Notes: generated by a model from the sequence alone, not told the origin. A DNA stretch of 64,000 nucleotides from JANQGG01 sp964642175 (GCA_964642175.1 CAZXOK010000002.1:1-64000), one strand, 5' to 3'. Numbered from the stretch's first letter, positions 26,766 to 35,418 are shown. Program-made: numbers and translations.

Positions 26766-26777
26766 TTGATTTATATC

Positions 26778-29700
26778 ATGGATCAAGACTACCAGAAACT
26801 GATTAGCCGACTCAAACGAGCTTATTACAGGCATATTGGGTTAGAAATGGCCAGGCGTTTTCTGGTTGTGCTCTCAGTTCTTTTTTTATGGCTATTGGGC
26901 TTAGCTGTTTTGGAATGGATCATGAATTTGACGGGCGATGTACGTAAAGGCATTTTAACAGCAAGCGGATTATTGGTATTGGGTGGATTGTTGTGGGTGT
27001 TGGTATTTCCGTGGTTTAACCAACCCTTTCATCCTGAATGGATGGCCCGAAAGATCGGACTGGCTTTTGACAGTATTCAAGACCGACTGCTGAATGCGGT
27101 TCAGCTTTTTACTTCAGCCGATAGTACCAATGCATTTACCCGGGAGGAGCTTAAATCGCTTTCAGAACTTTGCCGTCCACTGGATTTTAACCGCGCCATT
27201 TCCCCGCAGTTTCTTAAAAACTATCTCCTTCTTTTTGGCAGTCTTTGTTTAGTCTCAACCCTGATCTTTTTTAGTTTTCAAGAACCATTACAAGCGGCAA
27301 TGGTTCGGTTATGGCGTGCCGATAAAAATTTTGTCGTTAAACCCGCTTACAGGTTAGAGTCGCTTTCGGGACAGCAAACAGTGGTTAAACGCCAGCCTGT
27401 TAGCCTGGGGTTTCAACTCAGTACATCATTGCAGGATTCCAGCCTGCCGCTCAGGGTGAAACAAGCCCAGGTTCGGCTGTTTGACGAGCAGGATTTTTTG
27501 CAACAGGAAATCACGGTGTATCCCGATTCCTCGGGCCGTTTTTTCCACACGGTGTCGTCTGTTCGGGAGAGTGGGTTTTACAATGCCAGGGTGATCATGG
27601 AAGATCGCACCGAGGTTATTTCTCTGAAATTCCCCATTAAAGTGCTTGAACCAGGATCTTTGGAATGGTTTCAGGTTAAAGTTTATCCACCGGCCTACTC
27701 GGGTCTTTCAAAGCAGCTTCTGGAAAAGAATGTCGGTGATGTATCTGTCCTTAAAGGCACCAAACTGACAATAAATGGCCAGATCAACCGGCCACTTCCG
27801 ACATTCTCAATTGTTTTTAACGACTCGCTTAAAAAAACGCTCACATCCGAAGCCAGAGAGTTTCAAACCTCATTTCGGGTGTATAAACCCATGGCCTATC
27901 AGTTTAGAATTGAGGACACGCTTGCTGAATTAAGCAAAACCAGCCCACAATACGACCTTTCAATTCTCCGGGATTCTCCTCCCGAGCTTGAAATGCTTAG
28001 CCCTACTTCGCTCTCTATTGACTTGCCCCGATCACTGATTTTAACAGTTGAAGGCCTTGTGAGCGATGATTATGGAATTTCGTCCATAAAACTATGGCAT
28101 CGGCTGGCTCACTCGGAGTTCGGGAAAGCGCAAGATTCTTACCAGGCGATCAGCATACCCAAACAAAAACCTTCAGGTTCTGATAAAATGTCGGGGGCAG
28201 CTCAAATCCGGTTTTTGTATAACTGGTCACTTGCAGATCGGCTGCTTACAGCCGGGGATAAATTTGAGTTTTATATCGAAGTTTTAGATAACGACAATAT
28301 CTCCGGGCCAAAATCCACGCGCTCCGGTGTTTTTACCCTTTCCTTTCCGGCTCTTGATGAGCTCTTTGCCCGGGCTGAAACCAACGAAAAAGAGATGTTG
28401 GAAGCCTTTGAAAACCAAAAGAAAAAAGCAAAAAAGATTCAGGACGAGCTGCGTGAGCTGGACTCCCGCTTAAAGCAAACATCTAAAACAAACTGGCAGG
28501 AAAAAAAGCAACTAAAAGACATACAGGAAAAGCAGCAAAAAGCCCTGGATGAAGCCCAAGCGCTTGCTGAAAAACTCGAACAGTTTAAGCGTGTTATGGA
28601 GGAAAACCAACTGGCCACTAAAGAAACACTGGATAAGTACCAGGAAATCCAGCAGTTGTTGGACCAGCTTGGAAATTCCGAATTTATCAAGGCCCGGGAG
28701 CAGCTTAATAAAGCGCTCTCAAGATTAAATGAAGCTGATATTCGCAAGGCCCTTGAAAACATGGATCAGGCTCAGCTGAACCTGAATGAAAGTCTGGACA
28801 GAACTTTAAAGCTACTCAAACGAATGAAGATTGATCGCCAGCTTGATGAACTCCTGCAGCGCGCAACCGACATGATTGATAAACAACGCCAGGTTCAAAA
28901 AGAAACGCGGAAACTTTCCGGCGATTCCCCCCAGGAGCAATCCGGGAGACTAATTCAAAATCAGGATCAGATTCAAGAGATGCATCAACACTACCAAAGA
29001 TCATTAGAAAAGCTCAGTAAAGCATTTGAGGATTATGATGAACCTGAACGAATGCCACAGTCGGACCTTGATTTGCTGAACCAAAAGCAAAAACAGCAGA
29101 ACTTAACCAAAGACCTTGATGCATTAAAAAACCAGCTTCAGAACAATGCTCCGCAGCAGGCTGCACAATCCCAGCAACAAGTGTTACAGAAGATGCTCTC
29201 TCAGCGATCGATGATCCAGAAAATGAAAACCAAGGCCAGTATGCTGGATATGGCCTTTCTGGTGGCCTATCTTAAAAAACTGGTTCATGAAGCCCTCGAG
29301 CTCTCTGTTCGCCAGGAATCCTTGCTGAGCCGGGTAGAGCAACAACCTCATCGACTCTCAAGCGATAGTCTTCAATTTCAGTTATCCAAGGATCAGACCG
29401 AGTTGAAAGAGCTATTACAGCACCTCGAAAGTAAAACCAAAGCCATTGGCAATCAATCTGCCCAATTGGAGCAGCAACTGATTCAACTTACCAGGCTGGC
29501 CGGTTTGCATATGGAGAAATCGGTTTCGCTTATTCGGGCAGGTTACCGGTTAAACATCACCAGAGAAATGACCCAATCCATGACTAAGCTAAACGTCTAT
29601 GCCGACAGGCTTTCGGGGATATTAGGCAAGTTGATGTTGCAAAAACCCAAACCAGGGCAAGGCGGTGGGAGCTCGCAGCAAGATAAACTCAGGCAGATGG

Positions 29701-30206
29701 CCTCAGAGCAGGGTCAGCTTAATAAAGAAACCATGGGCATGCAAGCGGGGCAGGCAATGCCAACACCCGAACGACTGGACCAGATGGCAGCCCGGCAACG
29801 GCTGTTGCAAAAGCAGCTCAGGGAACTCCAGGCCCGCGCCGCACAAGAAGGGCAAGGCGGTCAGAAGGCTCTTGGGGATTTAAACCGAATGGCCGAAGAT
29901 ATGGCCAGATCAGCCCAAAGTTTACAGCAAAACCAGCTGAATCCAGAACTGGTAGAGCGCCAGCAACGCATTCTTTCCAGACTTTTGGATGCAGCTATGG
30001 CTATACAGAAAGAAGGCTTTCAAAAAGAGCGTGAGGCTACAGCGGCCAGAGATATTCAAACACCGGGCGCGCCAAACAGTTTAATGGAAGAAGAGAAAAG
30101 TAGAGTGAGGCAAGCTATGGAGACCTTTAATTTCAATGATTTTAATGAGGATTTTCGTGAAATAATCCGCAATTACTATAAAAAAATTGAAAAACAATTA
30201 AACTAG
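26778..30206 (+). CDS. DUF4175 family large membrane-anchored coiled-coil protein
   Basis: The 1142-residue protein starts with two or three membrane helices (about residues 25-75 and 145-165), then a beta-rich region with Ig-like segments (about 180-510), and then a very long glutamine- and lysine-rich coiled coil (about 520-1060) rich in EKQQKALDEAQ-type heptads. This organisation matches DUF4175 proteins. The ATG at 26778 was chosen over an in-frame TTG at 26766. It probably spans the periplasm as a structural or scaffold protein; no enzyme motif is visible. It ends the operon with the kinases, and a cytochrome gene with its own leader follows about 100 bases later. Confidence 0.78.
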   Translation: MDQDYQKLISRLKRAYYRHIGLEMARRFLVVLSVLFLWLLGLAVLEWIMNLTGDVRKGILTASGLLVLGGLLWVLVFPWFNQPFHPEWMARKIGLAFDSIQDRLLNAVQLFTSADSTNAFTREELKSLSELCRPLDFNRAISPQFLKNYLLLFGSLCLVSTLIFFSFQEPLQAAMVRLWRADKNFVVKPAYRLESLSGQQTVVKRQPVSLGFQLSTSLQDSSLPLRVKQAQVRLFDEQDFLQQEITVYPDSSGRFFHTVSSVRESGFYNARVIMEDRTEVISLKFPIKVLEPGSLEWFQVKVYPPAYSGLSKQLLEKNVGDVSVLKGTKLTINGQINRPLPTFSIVFNDSLKKTLTSEAREFQTSFRVYKPMAYQFRIEDTLAELSKTSPQYDLSILRDSPPELEMLSPTSLSIDLPRSLILTVEGLVSDDYGISSIKLWHRLAHSEFGKAQDSYQAISIPKQKPSGSDKMSGAAQIRFLYNWSLADRLLTAGDKFEFYIEVLDNDNISGPKSTRSGVFTLSFPALDELFARAETNEKEMLEAFENQKKKAKKIQDELRELDSRLKQTSKTNWQEKKQLKDIQEKQQKALDEAQALAEKLEQFKRVMEENQLATKETLDKYQEIQQLLDQLGNSEFIKAREQLNKALSRLNEADIRKALENMDQAQLNLNESLDRTLKLLKRMKIDRQLDELLQRATDMIDKQRQVQKETRKLSGDSPQEQSGRLIQNQDQIQEMHQHYQRSLEKLSKAFEDYDEPERMPQSDLDLLNQKQKQQNLTKDLDALKNQLQNNAPQQAAQSQQQVLQKMLSQRSMIQKMKTKASMLDMAFLVAYLKKLVHEALELSVRQESLLSRVEQQPHRLSSDSLQFQLSKDQTELKELLQHLESKTKAIGNQSAQLEQQLIQLTRLAGLHMEKSVSLIRAGYRLNITREMTQSMTKLNVYADRLSGILGKLMLQKPKPGQGGGSSQQDKLRQMASEQGQLNKETMGMQAGQAMPTPERLDQMAARQRLLQKQLRELQARAAQEGQGGQKALGDLNRMAEDMARSAQSLQQNQLNPELVERQQRILSRLLDAAMAIQKEGFQKEREATAARDIQTPGAPNSLMEEEKSRVRQAMETFNFNDFNEDFREIIRNYYKKIEKQLN

Positions 30207-30304
30207 AATACCTGAGGGGGGGTAAAAATATAAATTTAATGATTATATTTGGCTCCACGAACATTGGATGAATATTTAGAAAAAAAAATCAAGGAGAATA
30301 ATCA

Positions 30305-30724
30305 ATGCCTCGTTTTATTATTTCGCTTTGTTTAAGCGTGTTTTTACTTTCTGCATGTGCCGGTGAAAAAAAGGCCACTGAAGAAAAACCAGCCGAAGCA
30401 AAAACAGAAGAAGCTGCTGAAACAAAAGCCGAAGCTATCACTGCTGAAATGTTAGCCGAAAACTACGACCTTGAAGCTGGCAAAGCCACCTTTGATCAAA
30501 GTTGTAAATCATGCCACATGATGGGTGTTGCCGGTGCCCCAAAACATGCTGATAAAGCAGCATGGGCAGATCGACTGCCTCAGGGTATGGATGTTTTGGT
30601 TAAAAAATCTATCGAAGGTTATACTTCTAAAGCAGGCACGATGCCGGCAAGAGGTGGTAATCCGGATTTATCAGATAAAGAAGTTGCCGATGCAGTAGCA
30701 TTTATGGTTAATGAATTGCTCTAA
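30305..30724 (+). CDS. Cytochrome c lipoprotein (small monoheme)
   Basis: The 139-residue protein has a lipoprotein signal peptide with Cys at about residue 18 (FLLSACAGE), a linker of repeated Ala, Glu and Lys to about residue 48, and a single class I cytochrome c domain with heme motif CKSCH (Cys67, Cys70, His71) and an axial Met candidate in GTMPARGG, as in cytochrome c5-like proteins. It should carry electrons in the periplasm, tethered to a membrane. An AAGGAG site lies 8 bases before the ATG. A strong terminator at 30747-30792 follows, so it is probably transcribed alone. Confidence 0.9.
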   Translation: MPRFIISLCLSVFLLSACAGEKKATEEKPAEAKTEEAAETKAEAITAEMLAENYDLEAGKATFDQSCKSCHMMGVAGAPKHADKAAWADRLPQGMDVLVKKSIEGYTSKAGTMPARGGNPDLSDKEVADAVAFMVNELL

Positions 30725-30746
30725 ACCCTTTATTTGAATGATACTC

Positions 30747-30792
30747 AAAGCGTTGCTAACTTAATTTAAGTAAGTTGGCAACGCTTTTTTTA
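30747..30792 (+). terminator. Rho-independent terminator of the cytochrome gene, overlapping the next gene
   Basis: AAAGCGTTGC (30747-30756) pairs with GCAACGCTTT (30778-30787), with the inner bases AACTTA and TAAGT also pairing, followed by a T tract through 30791. The right part lies inside the 3-prime end of the convergent DoxX-like gene, so the stem also encodes that protein's C terminus. Confidence 0.85.
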
Positions 30793-31195
30793 TACCCCAC
30801 AAGCTCAACGCCCCGATCACTGAAATTGCCATTAACCCAATATTCAGGGTAACCGGATTGAATGCCGCACCAAGATAAGCCGGACTTGCCCCGGCTACAC
30901 CAACAGTTGCCATCAACATAATAAAAGCACTAAGCAGCATGGGCCAAAGCTGCCTGTAGGTGATAATCACGATCAAACCGAATATAATTTCACCCCAACC
31001 TATCCATGGCAAAATACCTAGAGCCTCTTGCTGAGATAAACCGCCAGATAGCAGAAGATTGATTTCGTCGGGATGAACAACCAACAGTTTTGGTACTAAT
31101 CCCTGGTAGATCCAAATAAATCCTGCCGCAAGCCTCGAGAGGAGTACTACGGTAAAGAGCGTTTGCCATAGCCGAAGGTAACGGGAATCATTCAT
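30761..31195 (-). CDS. DoxX-like family membrane protein
   Basis: From the ATG at 31195 the product has 144 residues with four membrane helices. It carries WIYQGLVPKLLVVHPDE near the first helix, a pattern of DoxX-like proteins of unknown activity, and the AAFNPVTLNIGL segment near the end. A longer in-frame reading from 31408 adds 71 residues that do not resemble the family and include low-quality sequence, so I rejected it. DoxX-like proteins are associated with redox or stress membranes in some bacteria, but no function can be given here. Its 3-prime end overlaps the terminator of the cytochrome gene. Confidence 0.72.
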   Translation of the reverse strand: MNDSRYLRLWQTLFTVVLLSRLAAGFIWIYQGLVPKLLVVHPDEINLLLSGGLSQQEALGILPWIGWGEIIFGLIVIITYRQLWPMLLSAFIMLMATVGVAGASPAYLGAAFNPVTLNIGLMAISVIGALSLWGIKKALPTYLN

Positions 31196-31473
31196 AACGA
31201 TATAGGTTAGTGTTTTAGCTATAACAGTACTTGTGTAATAATAATTTGATCTCTTTTTAAACGTTAGTAATCCGGTGGGTATTCTTAGAAATAAGTAGCA
31301 TATGATTACCATAAGACCACGTTTATAGAAATGCGGCATACCCATACCTATTCGTGCAATACTTTTCTGAACAGTGCAGGGATGAACATTCCATTTTGAG
31401 CGCCACATCTATCCATTCGACCCGATGAATGGCATAGAGGTCTTGCTGACTTTTTAAAGCACGAAAAGGATGA

Positions 31474-32535
31474 CTATTGTGAATTCTTCAACCGTGCCTC
31501 GCGCCGGCGCTCACGCATGATCTTGCGGTATTTAGCCACATTGCGTTGATGCTCAGCAGCTGTTTTTGCAAAATTATGCCCGCCATTGCCAGTGGCGACA
31601 AAATAAAAATAAGGACTCTCCTGTGGGTTCAAAACAGCAAGAATTGAGCTTTTGCTGGGGTTGCCAATCGGTCCAGGGGGTAAACCTTTATATTTATAGG
31701 TATTATATGGGGATTCAATTTCCAGGTCGCGGTACAATAATCGGCGTGGTTCACCACCGAGGGCATATTGTATAGTGGGATCGGCCTGAAGGCGCATGCC
31801 AATCCTGAGACGGTTCAGGTAAACACCGGCAATAATCGGGCGCTCCTTTTTTAACGGCGATTCAGCTTCAACAATGGAGGCCAGTGTCAGGACTTCATGA
31901 ATGGTCATGCCCGACTTTTCGACTTGCAGTTTTAAGTTTTCATCAAAGAATTCCTCAAATTTTTTCAATAAAAATTCAAGTGTTTCTCTGGCTGTTAATC
32001 CCCAGGGTATTTTATAGGTATCTGGAAGCAGATACCCTTGAGCCGTTGGCGCTTCAATCCCAAATTGCGTGAGTATTGTGGTATCCTGCATCAGATCAAG
32101 AAACGCTTCAGTGCTGAAAGTCATCTCCGAAGCCACCCACTTGGCCACTACTTTGTTCCGAACACCTTCCGGTACGCGCAAACTAAGTTCATCTTGCCGG
32201 TGCTCATATAAATATGTCATAAGCTCGTATGAGCTAAGGTTTGTGGGGATGTTATAACGACCGGGTTTAATATTTGTTTTTCTGGGGTATACATATGCCA
32301 GAAGCATCATAGGTTCTGTAGCATGGATAACATTTTGGTCTTTAAGTTTCTGAACTATCGCACGGTACGATTCTCCTCGTTCTACCACAATCTTTTCGGG
32401 CGAAGTGTGTTTAGCGTTTACAGGCAGATGAAATAATATAGCGTAAGCAATGAGGCAGACACTCAGGCCTAATGTTGCTGAAACCAGCAATACTTTACGT
32501 AACACACCTTTTCCTGAAAGTTGAGTGTTGGACAT
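31474..32535 (-). CDS. mltG: Endolytic transglycosylase MltG
   Basis: The 353-residue protein has one N-terminal membrane helix (about residues 13-33) and a YceG-like domain with a LysM-like part (KIVVERGESYRAIVQKL) followed by the catalytic region. The signature LTLASIVEAESP, with the catalytic Glu, is followed by RPIIAGVYLNRLRIGMRLQADPTIQYALG, and the closing GPIGNPSKSSILAVLNP and YFVATGNGGHNFAKTAAEH segments are typical. MltG cuts nascent peptidoglycan strands and sets their length. It precedes no division gene directly here, but the dcw cluster lies a few kilobases away. Confidence 0.93.
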   Translation of the reverse strand: MSNTQLSGKGVLRKVLLVSATLGLSVCLIAYAILFHLPVNAKHTSPEKIVVERGESYRAIVQKLKDQNVIHATEPMMLLAYVYPRKTNIKPGRYNIPTNLSSYELMTYLYEHRQDELSLRVPEGVRNKVVAKWVASEMTFSTEAFLDLMQDTTILTQFGIEAPTAQGYLLPDTYKIPWGLTARETLEFLLKKFEEFFDENLKLQVEKSGMTIHEVLTLASIVEAESPLKKERPIIAGVYLNRLRIGMRLQADPTIQYALGGEPRRLLYRDLEIESPYNTYKYKGLPPGPIGNPSKSSILAVLNPQESPYFYFVATGNGGHNFAKTAAEHQRNVAKYRKIMRERRREARLKNSQ

Positions 32536-32574
32536 AGAAAGTAGTTGATGTTCTGGAAAAAGAGGGTTTGTTTA

Positions 32575-32889
32575 TTACCTGGGATTAGTCGCCAACCAAT
32601 TTTTTTGGTGATGCCTCATTTCCTCAATGATGCAGGAGTAAATTTTTTTTAGCGACTCTGCAGGAAGTGGAGCATGATTGGTGCTTAAAACATGATTAAT
32701 AACAGCTTGTTCACGATCGGGTTGGAGTATTTCCTGCCCAACTTGTTGTTTGATTTGAATGATTTGCTCGGCGCAGTAAGCACGTTTAGCTAATAGTTCA
32801 GCCAGTTGGGCATCAATTTGATCTACTTGTTCTCGCCAGGAGTCCAGTTCTTGTTGATGTGTGAGTATTTGATCTGAGTTTTTTGACAT
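32575..32889 (-). CDS. Chorismate mutase (AroQ class)
   Basis: The 104-residue protein fits the small all-helical AroQ chorismate mutase. It has the early LDSWREQVDQIDAQLAELLAKRA helix with its Arg residues, a CAEQIIQIKQ segment with the Lys, and DREQAVINHVL, where an Arg and Glu complete the site. It ends with EEMRHHQKNW. It would convert chorismate to prephenate for Phe and Tyr synthesis. No other aromatic pathway gene is adjacent. The start at 32889 gives a compact standalone enzyme with a normal length. Confidence 0.82.
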   Translation of the reverse strand: MSKNSDQILTHQQELDSWREQVDQIDAQLAELLAKRAYCAEQIIQIKQQVGQEILQPDREQAVINHVLSTNHAPLPAESLKKIYSCIIEEMRHHQKNWLATNPR

Positions 32890-32937
32890 GATGAGCTCTT
32901 TACCAATCCTAAAAACACAAACTTAAGTTCAGGAAGT

Positions 32938-33657
32938 TTAAATAATATTTCGTAGATCATCAAATGATGTGATCGGTTTTATCCCTTTAATGTGCTTTGA
33001 TATTTTTCGCCGGTTGTTGTAATACAGCTTTTTTGAACGGATACGCTGCAGCGGAAGCAGGTCGCGTTCCAGATTAGATCCGACAATAATAACTTCCTGA
33101 TCGATACACTCCAGGGATTCTATCGTCATTTTGTAAATCTTATCACCGGGTTTTTGCAAGCCGGAGTCACTTGAAAGTATAATAGACTCAAAGTATCGCA
33201 GAAGACCTACTTTTTCAAGCTGATCTGAAATTGAAACCAATGGATACGGCAGGTTAGCTACAATGCCTAAAACATAACCGGAACGATAAAGTGCATGAAT
33301 ATAAGCCCGGGTGCGTTTGGAGAACTCCAGTTTAAACGAGCCGGCAAAAGCATGGACAACTTCACTTATTTCCTGAGGCAGGGCTACCCTGTCCAAAGCC
33401 TGGTTAATGGCTTTTTCACAGATACTAAGTAGGTTGGGTTGCGGAAATCCCTGGTACTTGGTCAATTCCATACAGGCATTATAAACATGGGCAATGTTCT
33501 GAAATAAGGTATCTATCTCATTAGGTTTAAGATGCGAGCTGATATGAGGAAAATCAGAGTTGCTTGATTCCCTGATATGATTATCTAAATGTATCCTCTC
33601 GACATTGGCCTTGGTAAGCGTATCAAGACTGAATATAATGGCACGGTATCTTCCCAT
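32938..33657 (-). CDS. HAD-superfamily-like protein with degenerate catalytic motif
   Basis: The 239-residue protein has the overall pattern of a HAD hydrolase of the phosphoglycolate phosphatase/haloacid dehalogenase type: an N-terminal strand, an all-helical cap (about 20-110), a motif around GLQKPGDKIYKMTIESL with the conserved Lys, and a late VIIVGSNLERDLLP. However, motif I reads IIFSLDTLT, so the nucleophilic first Asp of DxDxT is replaced by Ser, and the motif IV GD is GS. A phosphatase activity is therefore unlikely, and it may be a binding or regulatory protein. It lies 24 bases after the NYN nuclease gene. Confidence 0.7.
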   Translation of the reverse strand: MGRYRAIIFSLDTLTKANVERIHLDNHIRESSNSDFPHISSHLKPNEIDTLFQNIAHVYNACMELTKYQGFPQPNLLSICEKAINQALDRVALPQEISEVVHAFAGSFKLEFSKRTRAYIHALYRSGYVLGIVANLPYPLVSISDQLEKVGLLRYFESIILSSDSGLQKPGDKIYKMTIESLECIDQEVIIVGSNLERDLLPLQRIRSKKLYYNNRRKISKHIKGIKPITSFDDLRNII

Positions 33658-33681
33658 ATTTCTAATGATTAGGGGTGAAGA

Positions 33682-34185
33682 TTACTTTGTGTTGAATAAT
33701 TTTAGCCAATCCTGCAATTCTGAATTTGAAACAGTGTTCGGTTTTTCTTTTCCGGTAGTACTCTGAATGCCATACTTAGGCCCTTTTGCCGGTTTCTTTT
33801 GGTCTTGGATATCTTTAATCAATTGTTCGGAACTGATAAACTTAAATCCTGATAACCGGGCATACTGCTGAATGTTATGATCGGAACTTACCACAAGCAT
33901 GCTTGTTTTAGAGTGGTAGCCATCTATGAGCTCTTTCATGCGAGCATCAGCTGTTTTTCCACTCGGGGTAAATTCAATTGAGATCCCGTTTTGAAAGTCG
34001 TTACTTGAAAGAATCCCTCTTCCATCATAAACAACCGTGGCTTTCAAACGGTATTTAGAACAATAACCAAATACCATCGACTCAACTTTTGAACGAACAA
34101 ACTCCAGATTTTCAGGCGAAACCTTAATGCCTAATTTATGTCCCAGGTTGTACCCATCTACAATAACTGTTTTAAGTCCGGACAT
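33682..34185 (-). CDS. NYN-domain (YacP-like) putative ribonuclease
   Basis: The 167-residue protein has a PIN-like NYN fold. The opening KTVIVDGYNLGHKLG supplies the first acidic metal ligand, the middle has ATVVYDGRG, and LVVSSDHNIQQYARLSG supplies further acidic residues, followed by the FISSEQLIKDI strand-helix. The tail from about residue 135 is Lys- and Pro-rich. YacP/Rae1-type proteins cleave mRNA at the ribosome in Firmicutes; the target here is unknown. It is in a minus-strand group with the degenerate HAD gene and chorismate mutase. Confidence 0.85.
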   Translation of the reverse strand: MSGLKTVIVDGYNLGHKLGIKVSPENLEFVRSKVESMVFGYCSKYRLKATVVYDGRGILSSNDFQNGISIEFTPSGKTADARMKELIDGYHSKTSMLVVSSDHNIQQYARLSGFKFISSEQLIKDIQDQKKPAKGPKYGIQSTTGKEKPNTVSNSELQDWLKLFNTK

Positions 34186-34356
34186 AAGCTAAAGCCTTTG
34201 AGTTTATTTATGTGATAAATATACAAAGCTCAGCAACGGGCTCAAATTTAAATCAGATATCATAAAACATGAATGCATTTAATATAAAGCGTTTCGGTAT
34301 GGAAATACCAAACAGGATAATGTTTTTTTGTGGGAAAAAAACAACCCGGTTAAGGC

Positions 34357-34635
34357 CTAGTCGTTCGGACTCTCTTGCCAGTTGCGCCATTTTAATAACT
34401 CTGGATCGTGCTTGCTGTGGCTGGCATAATACACAGCGCATTTTAACATATAAAGAAAACACTTATCAAGATTCTGTTTCCGAAAGGTGGAAAGCTGATC
34501 GTATAGCTGGTCAGGAGAAGCATCTTTGAGATCTTCAATCGAATAAATCCCAAGTTCTATTAACCCAAGAGCTAATTCCCGATCAATACATGGGATTTTT
34601 AGAATTTCTGCTATGAGTTCTGAAGCTTGTTTCAT
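34357..34635 (-). CDS. Helix-hairpin-helix protein of the Cdd1 (pathogenicity locus) family
   Basis: From the ATG at 34635 the product is 92 residues long. It contains a helix-hairpin-helix-like ILKIPCIDRELALGLIELGIYSIEDLK and a C-terminal CFLYMLKCAVYYASHSKHDPELLKWRNWQ, which matches the Cdd1-type pattern of small bacterial proteins. An in-frame TTG at 34671 would add 12 unrelated residues and was rejected. The role is unknown; HhH motifs usually bind DNA without sequence preference. It is the nearest minus-strand gene to mraZ and shares the intergenic region with its promoter. Confidence 0.72.
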   Translation of the reverse strand: MKQASELIAEILKIPCIDRELALGLIELGIYSIEDLKDASPDQLYDQLSTFRKQNLDKCFLYMLKCAVYYASHSKHDPELLKWRNWQESPND

Positions 34636-34811
34636 GTCCCAATTCGTCCAGGATGTTAAGATCATCCGCAATCAATCACTTATCTCACGTTTATACAGCT
34701 CCATTGGCCAATTTGTTGTTCAGCCTGCATCATCAACTGAATTTGAAGTGCAAGGATAAAGAGTCACACCTGAAGTGAATGATATCGATAACAATTAAGT
34801 TAAAGTAAAAG

Positions 34812-34827
34812 GTGGGAAAAATAGGGA
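34812..34827 (+). promoter_or_regulatory. Upstream MraZ-box pair
   Basis: TGGGA at 34813-34817 and AGGGA at 34823-34827 are direct repeats ten bases apart. Spacing equals that of the TGGGN boxes bound by MraZ in other bacteria (five-base repeats with five-base spacers). The second copy departs at its first base, so this pair may be weaker. Confidence 0.55.
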
Positions 34828-34903
34828 AAAAAAATTATCATAAGCAAAAAATATTGGCTAAATCGTTTGTTTTAAGGGTATGTTTTATGTTAAATTTATA
34901 TAA

Positions 34904-34930
34904 GTGGGAAAAAGTGGGAAAAATTGATGG
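34904..34930 (+). promoter_or_regulatory. Proximal MraZ-box array
   Basis: Two perfect TGGGA boxes at 34905-34909 and 34915-34919 lie exactly ten bases apart, and a degenerate third (TGATG, 34925-34929) continues the phase. This matches the MraZ operator known from E. coli, so MraZ probably represses or tunes its own operon from here. Confidence 0.72.
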
Positions 34931-34980
34931 TGTGAAACCATAATAACGCAACCATTTGTGCTAAACCTAATTTCAAAGAT

Positions 34981-35412
34981 ATGCCTGGATTTATAGGACA
35001 AGGATCATATTCGCTGGATGATAAAGCCAGGTTGATGATTCCGGCCAGGTTTAAAAAGAAATTTCATCCTGAAACCCAGTCGCTTTACATCCTGAAAGCG
35101 CAGGGGGGCATATTGGAGTTGTATGAACCTGAGGTTTGGCGGGAGACGGAAGAGGCACTGGATAAGCTTAATGATTTCAATCCGGAAGACCGGTTTTTAA
35201 AAACCTTTATTTACGGGAATTTGGACGAAGTGGATTTAGATAAAAGCAATCGAATAACCATTGCTAAAGATTTTTTAGAGCATGCGGCTATCCAGAAAGA
35301 ACTGGTGGTGGTTGGAGCTCGGAAAAAGCTTCAGTTATGGTCGCCGGATCGATTTGGTGAATTGCAGGAAAGATACGGTGAGTTTGAAACCATTGCCCGA
35401 AGGGTCTTTTAG
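34981..35412 (+). CDS. mraZ: Transcriptional regulator MraZ
   Basis: The 143-residue protein contains two AbrB/MraZ-like swapped-hairpin DNA-binding repeats: the first at about residues 5-50 (GSYSLDDKARLMIPARFKK) and the second at about 75-125 (EVDLDKSNRITIAKDFLEHA). MraZ forms a ring and binds short direct repeats upstream of its own operon. Such repeats occur 50-170 bases upstream. It is the first gene of the dcw cluster and is followed after six bases by rsmH, the universal order. No strong ribosome binding site precedes its ATG. Confidence 0.96.
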   Translation: MPGFIGQGSYSLDDKARLMIPARFKKKFHPETQSLYILKAQGGILELYEPEVWRETEEALDKLNDFNPEDRFLKTFIYGNLDEVDLDKSNRITIAKDFLEHAAIQKELVVVGARKKLQLWSPDRFGELQERYGEFETIARRVF

Positions 35413-35418
35413 CTTTGG

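Larger units (their letters stand above)
34636..34980. promoter_or_regulatory. Regulatory region upstream of the dcw cluster
   Basis: This 345-base region lies between the Cdd1-like gene (minus) and mraZ (plus). It is A+T rich and contains two separated pairs of TGGGA/AGGGA direct repeats, likely MraZ binding sites, listed separately. The promoter of the division cluster must lie between or just after them, but its exact boxes are not clear to me. Confidence 0.7.

Noticed and set aside
31196..31408. N-terminal 71-residue extension of the DoxX-like gene to 31408.
   Set aside because: The extension is unlike DoxX-like proteins, whose first helix begins just after the ATG at 31195.
31413..31432. 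CCATTC/GAATGG inverted repeat between DoxX-like and mltG genes.
   Set aside because: Six-base arms with an eight-base loop and no T tract occur often by chance. I see nothing else in the 278-base gap at 31196-31473.
34636..34671. TTG start extending the Cdd1-like protein.
   Set aside because: Family members begin near the MKQASELIAE segment; the extra residues are unrelated.
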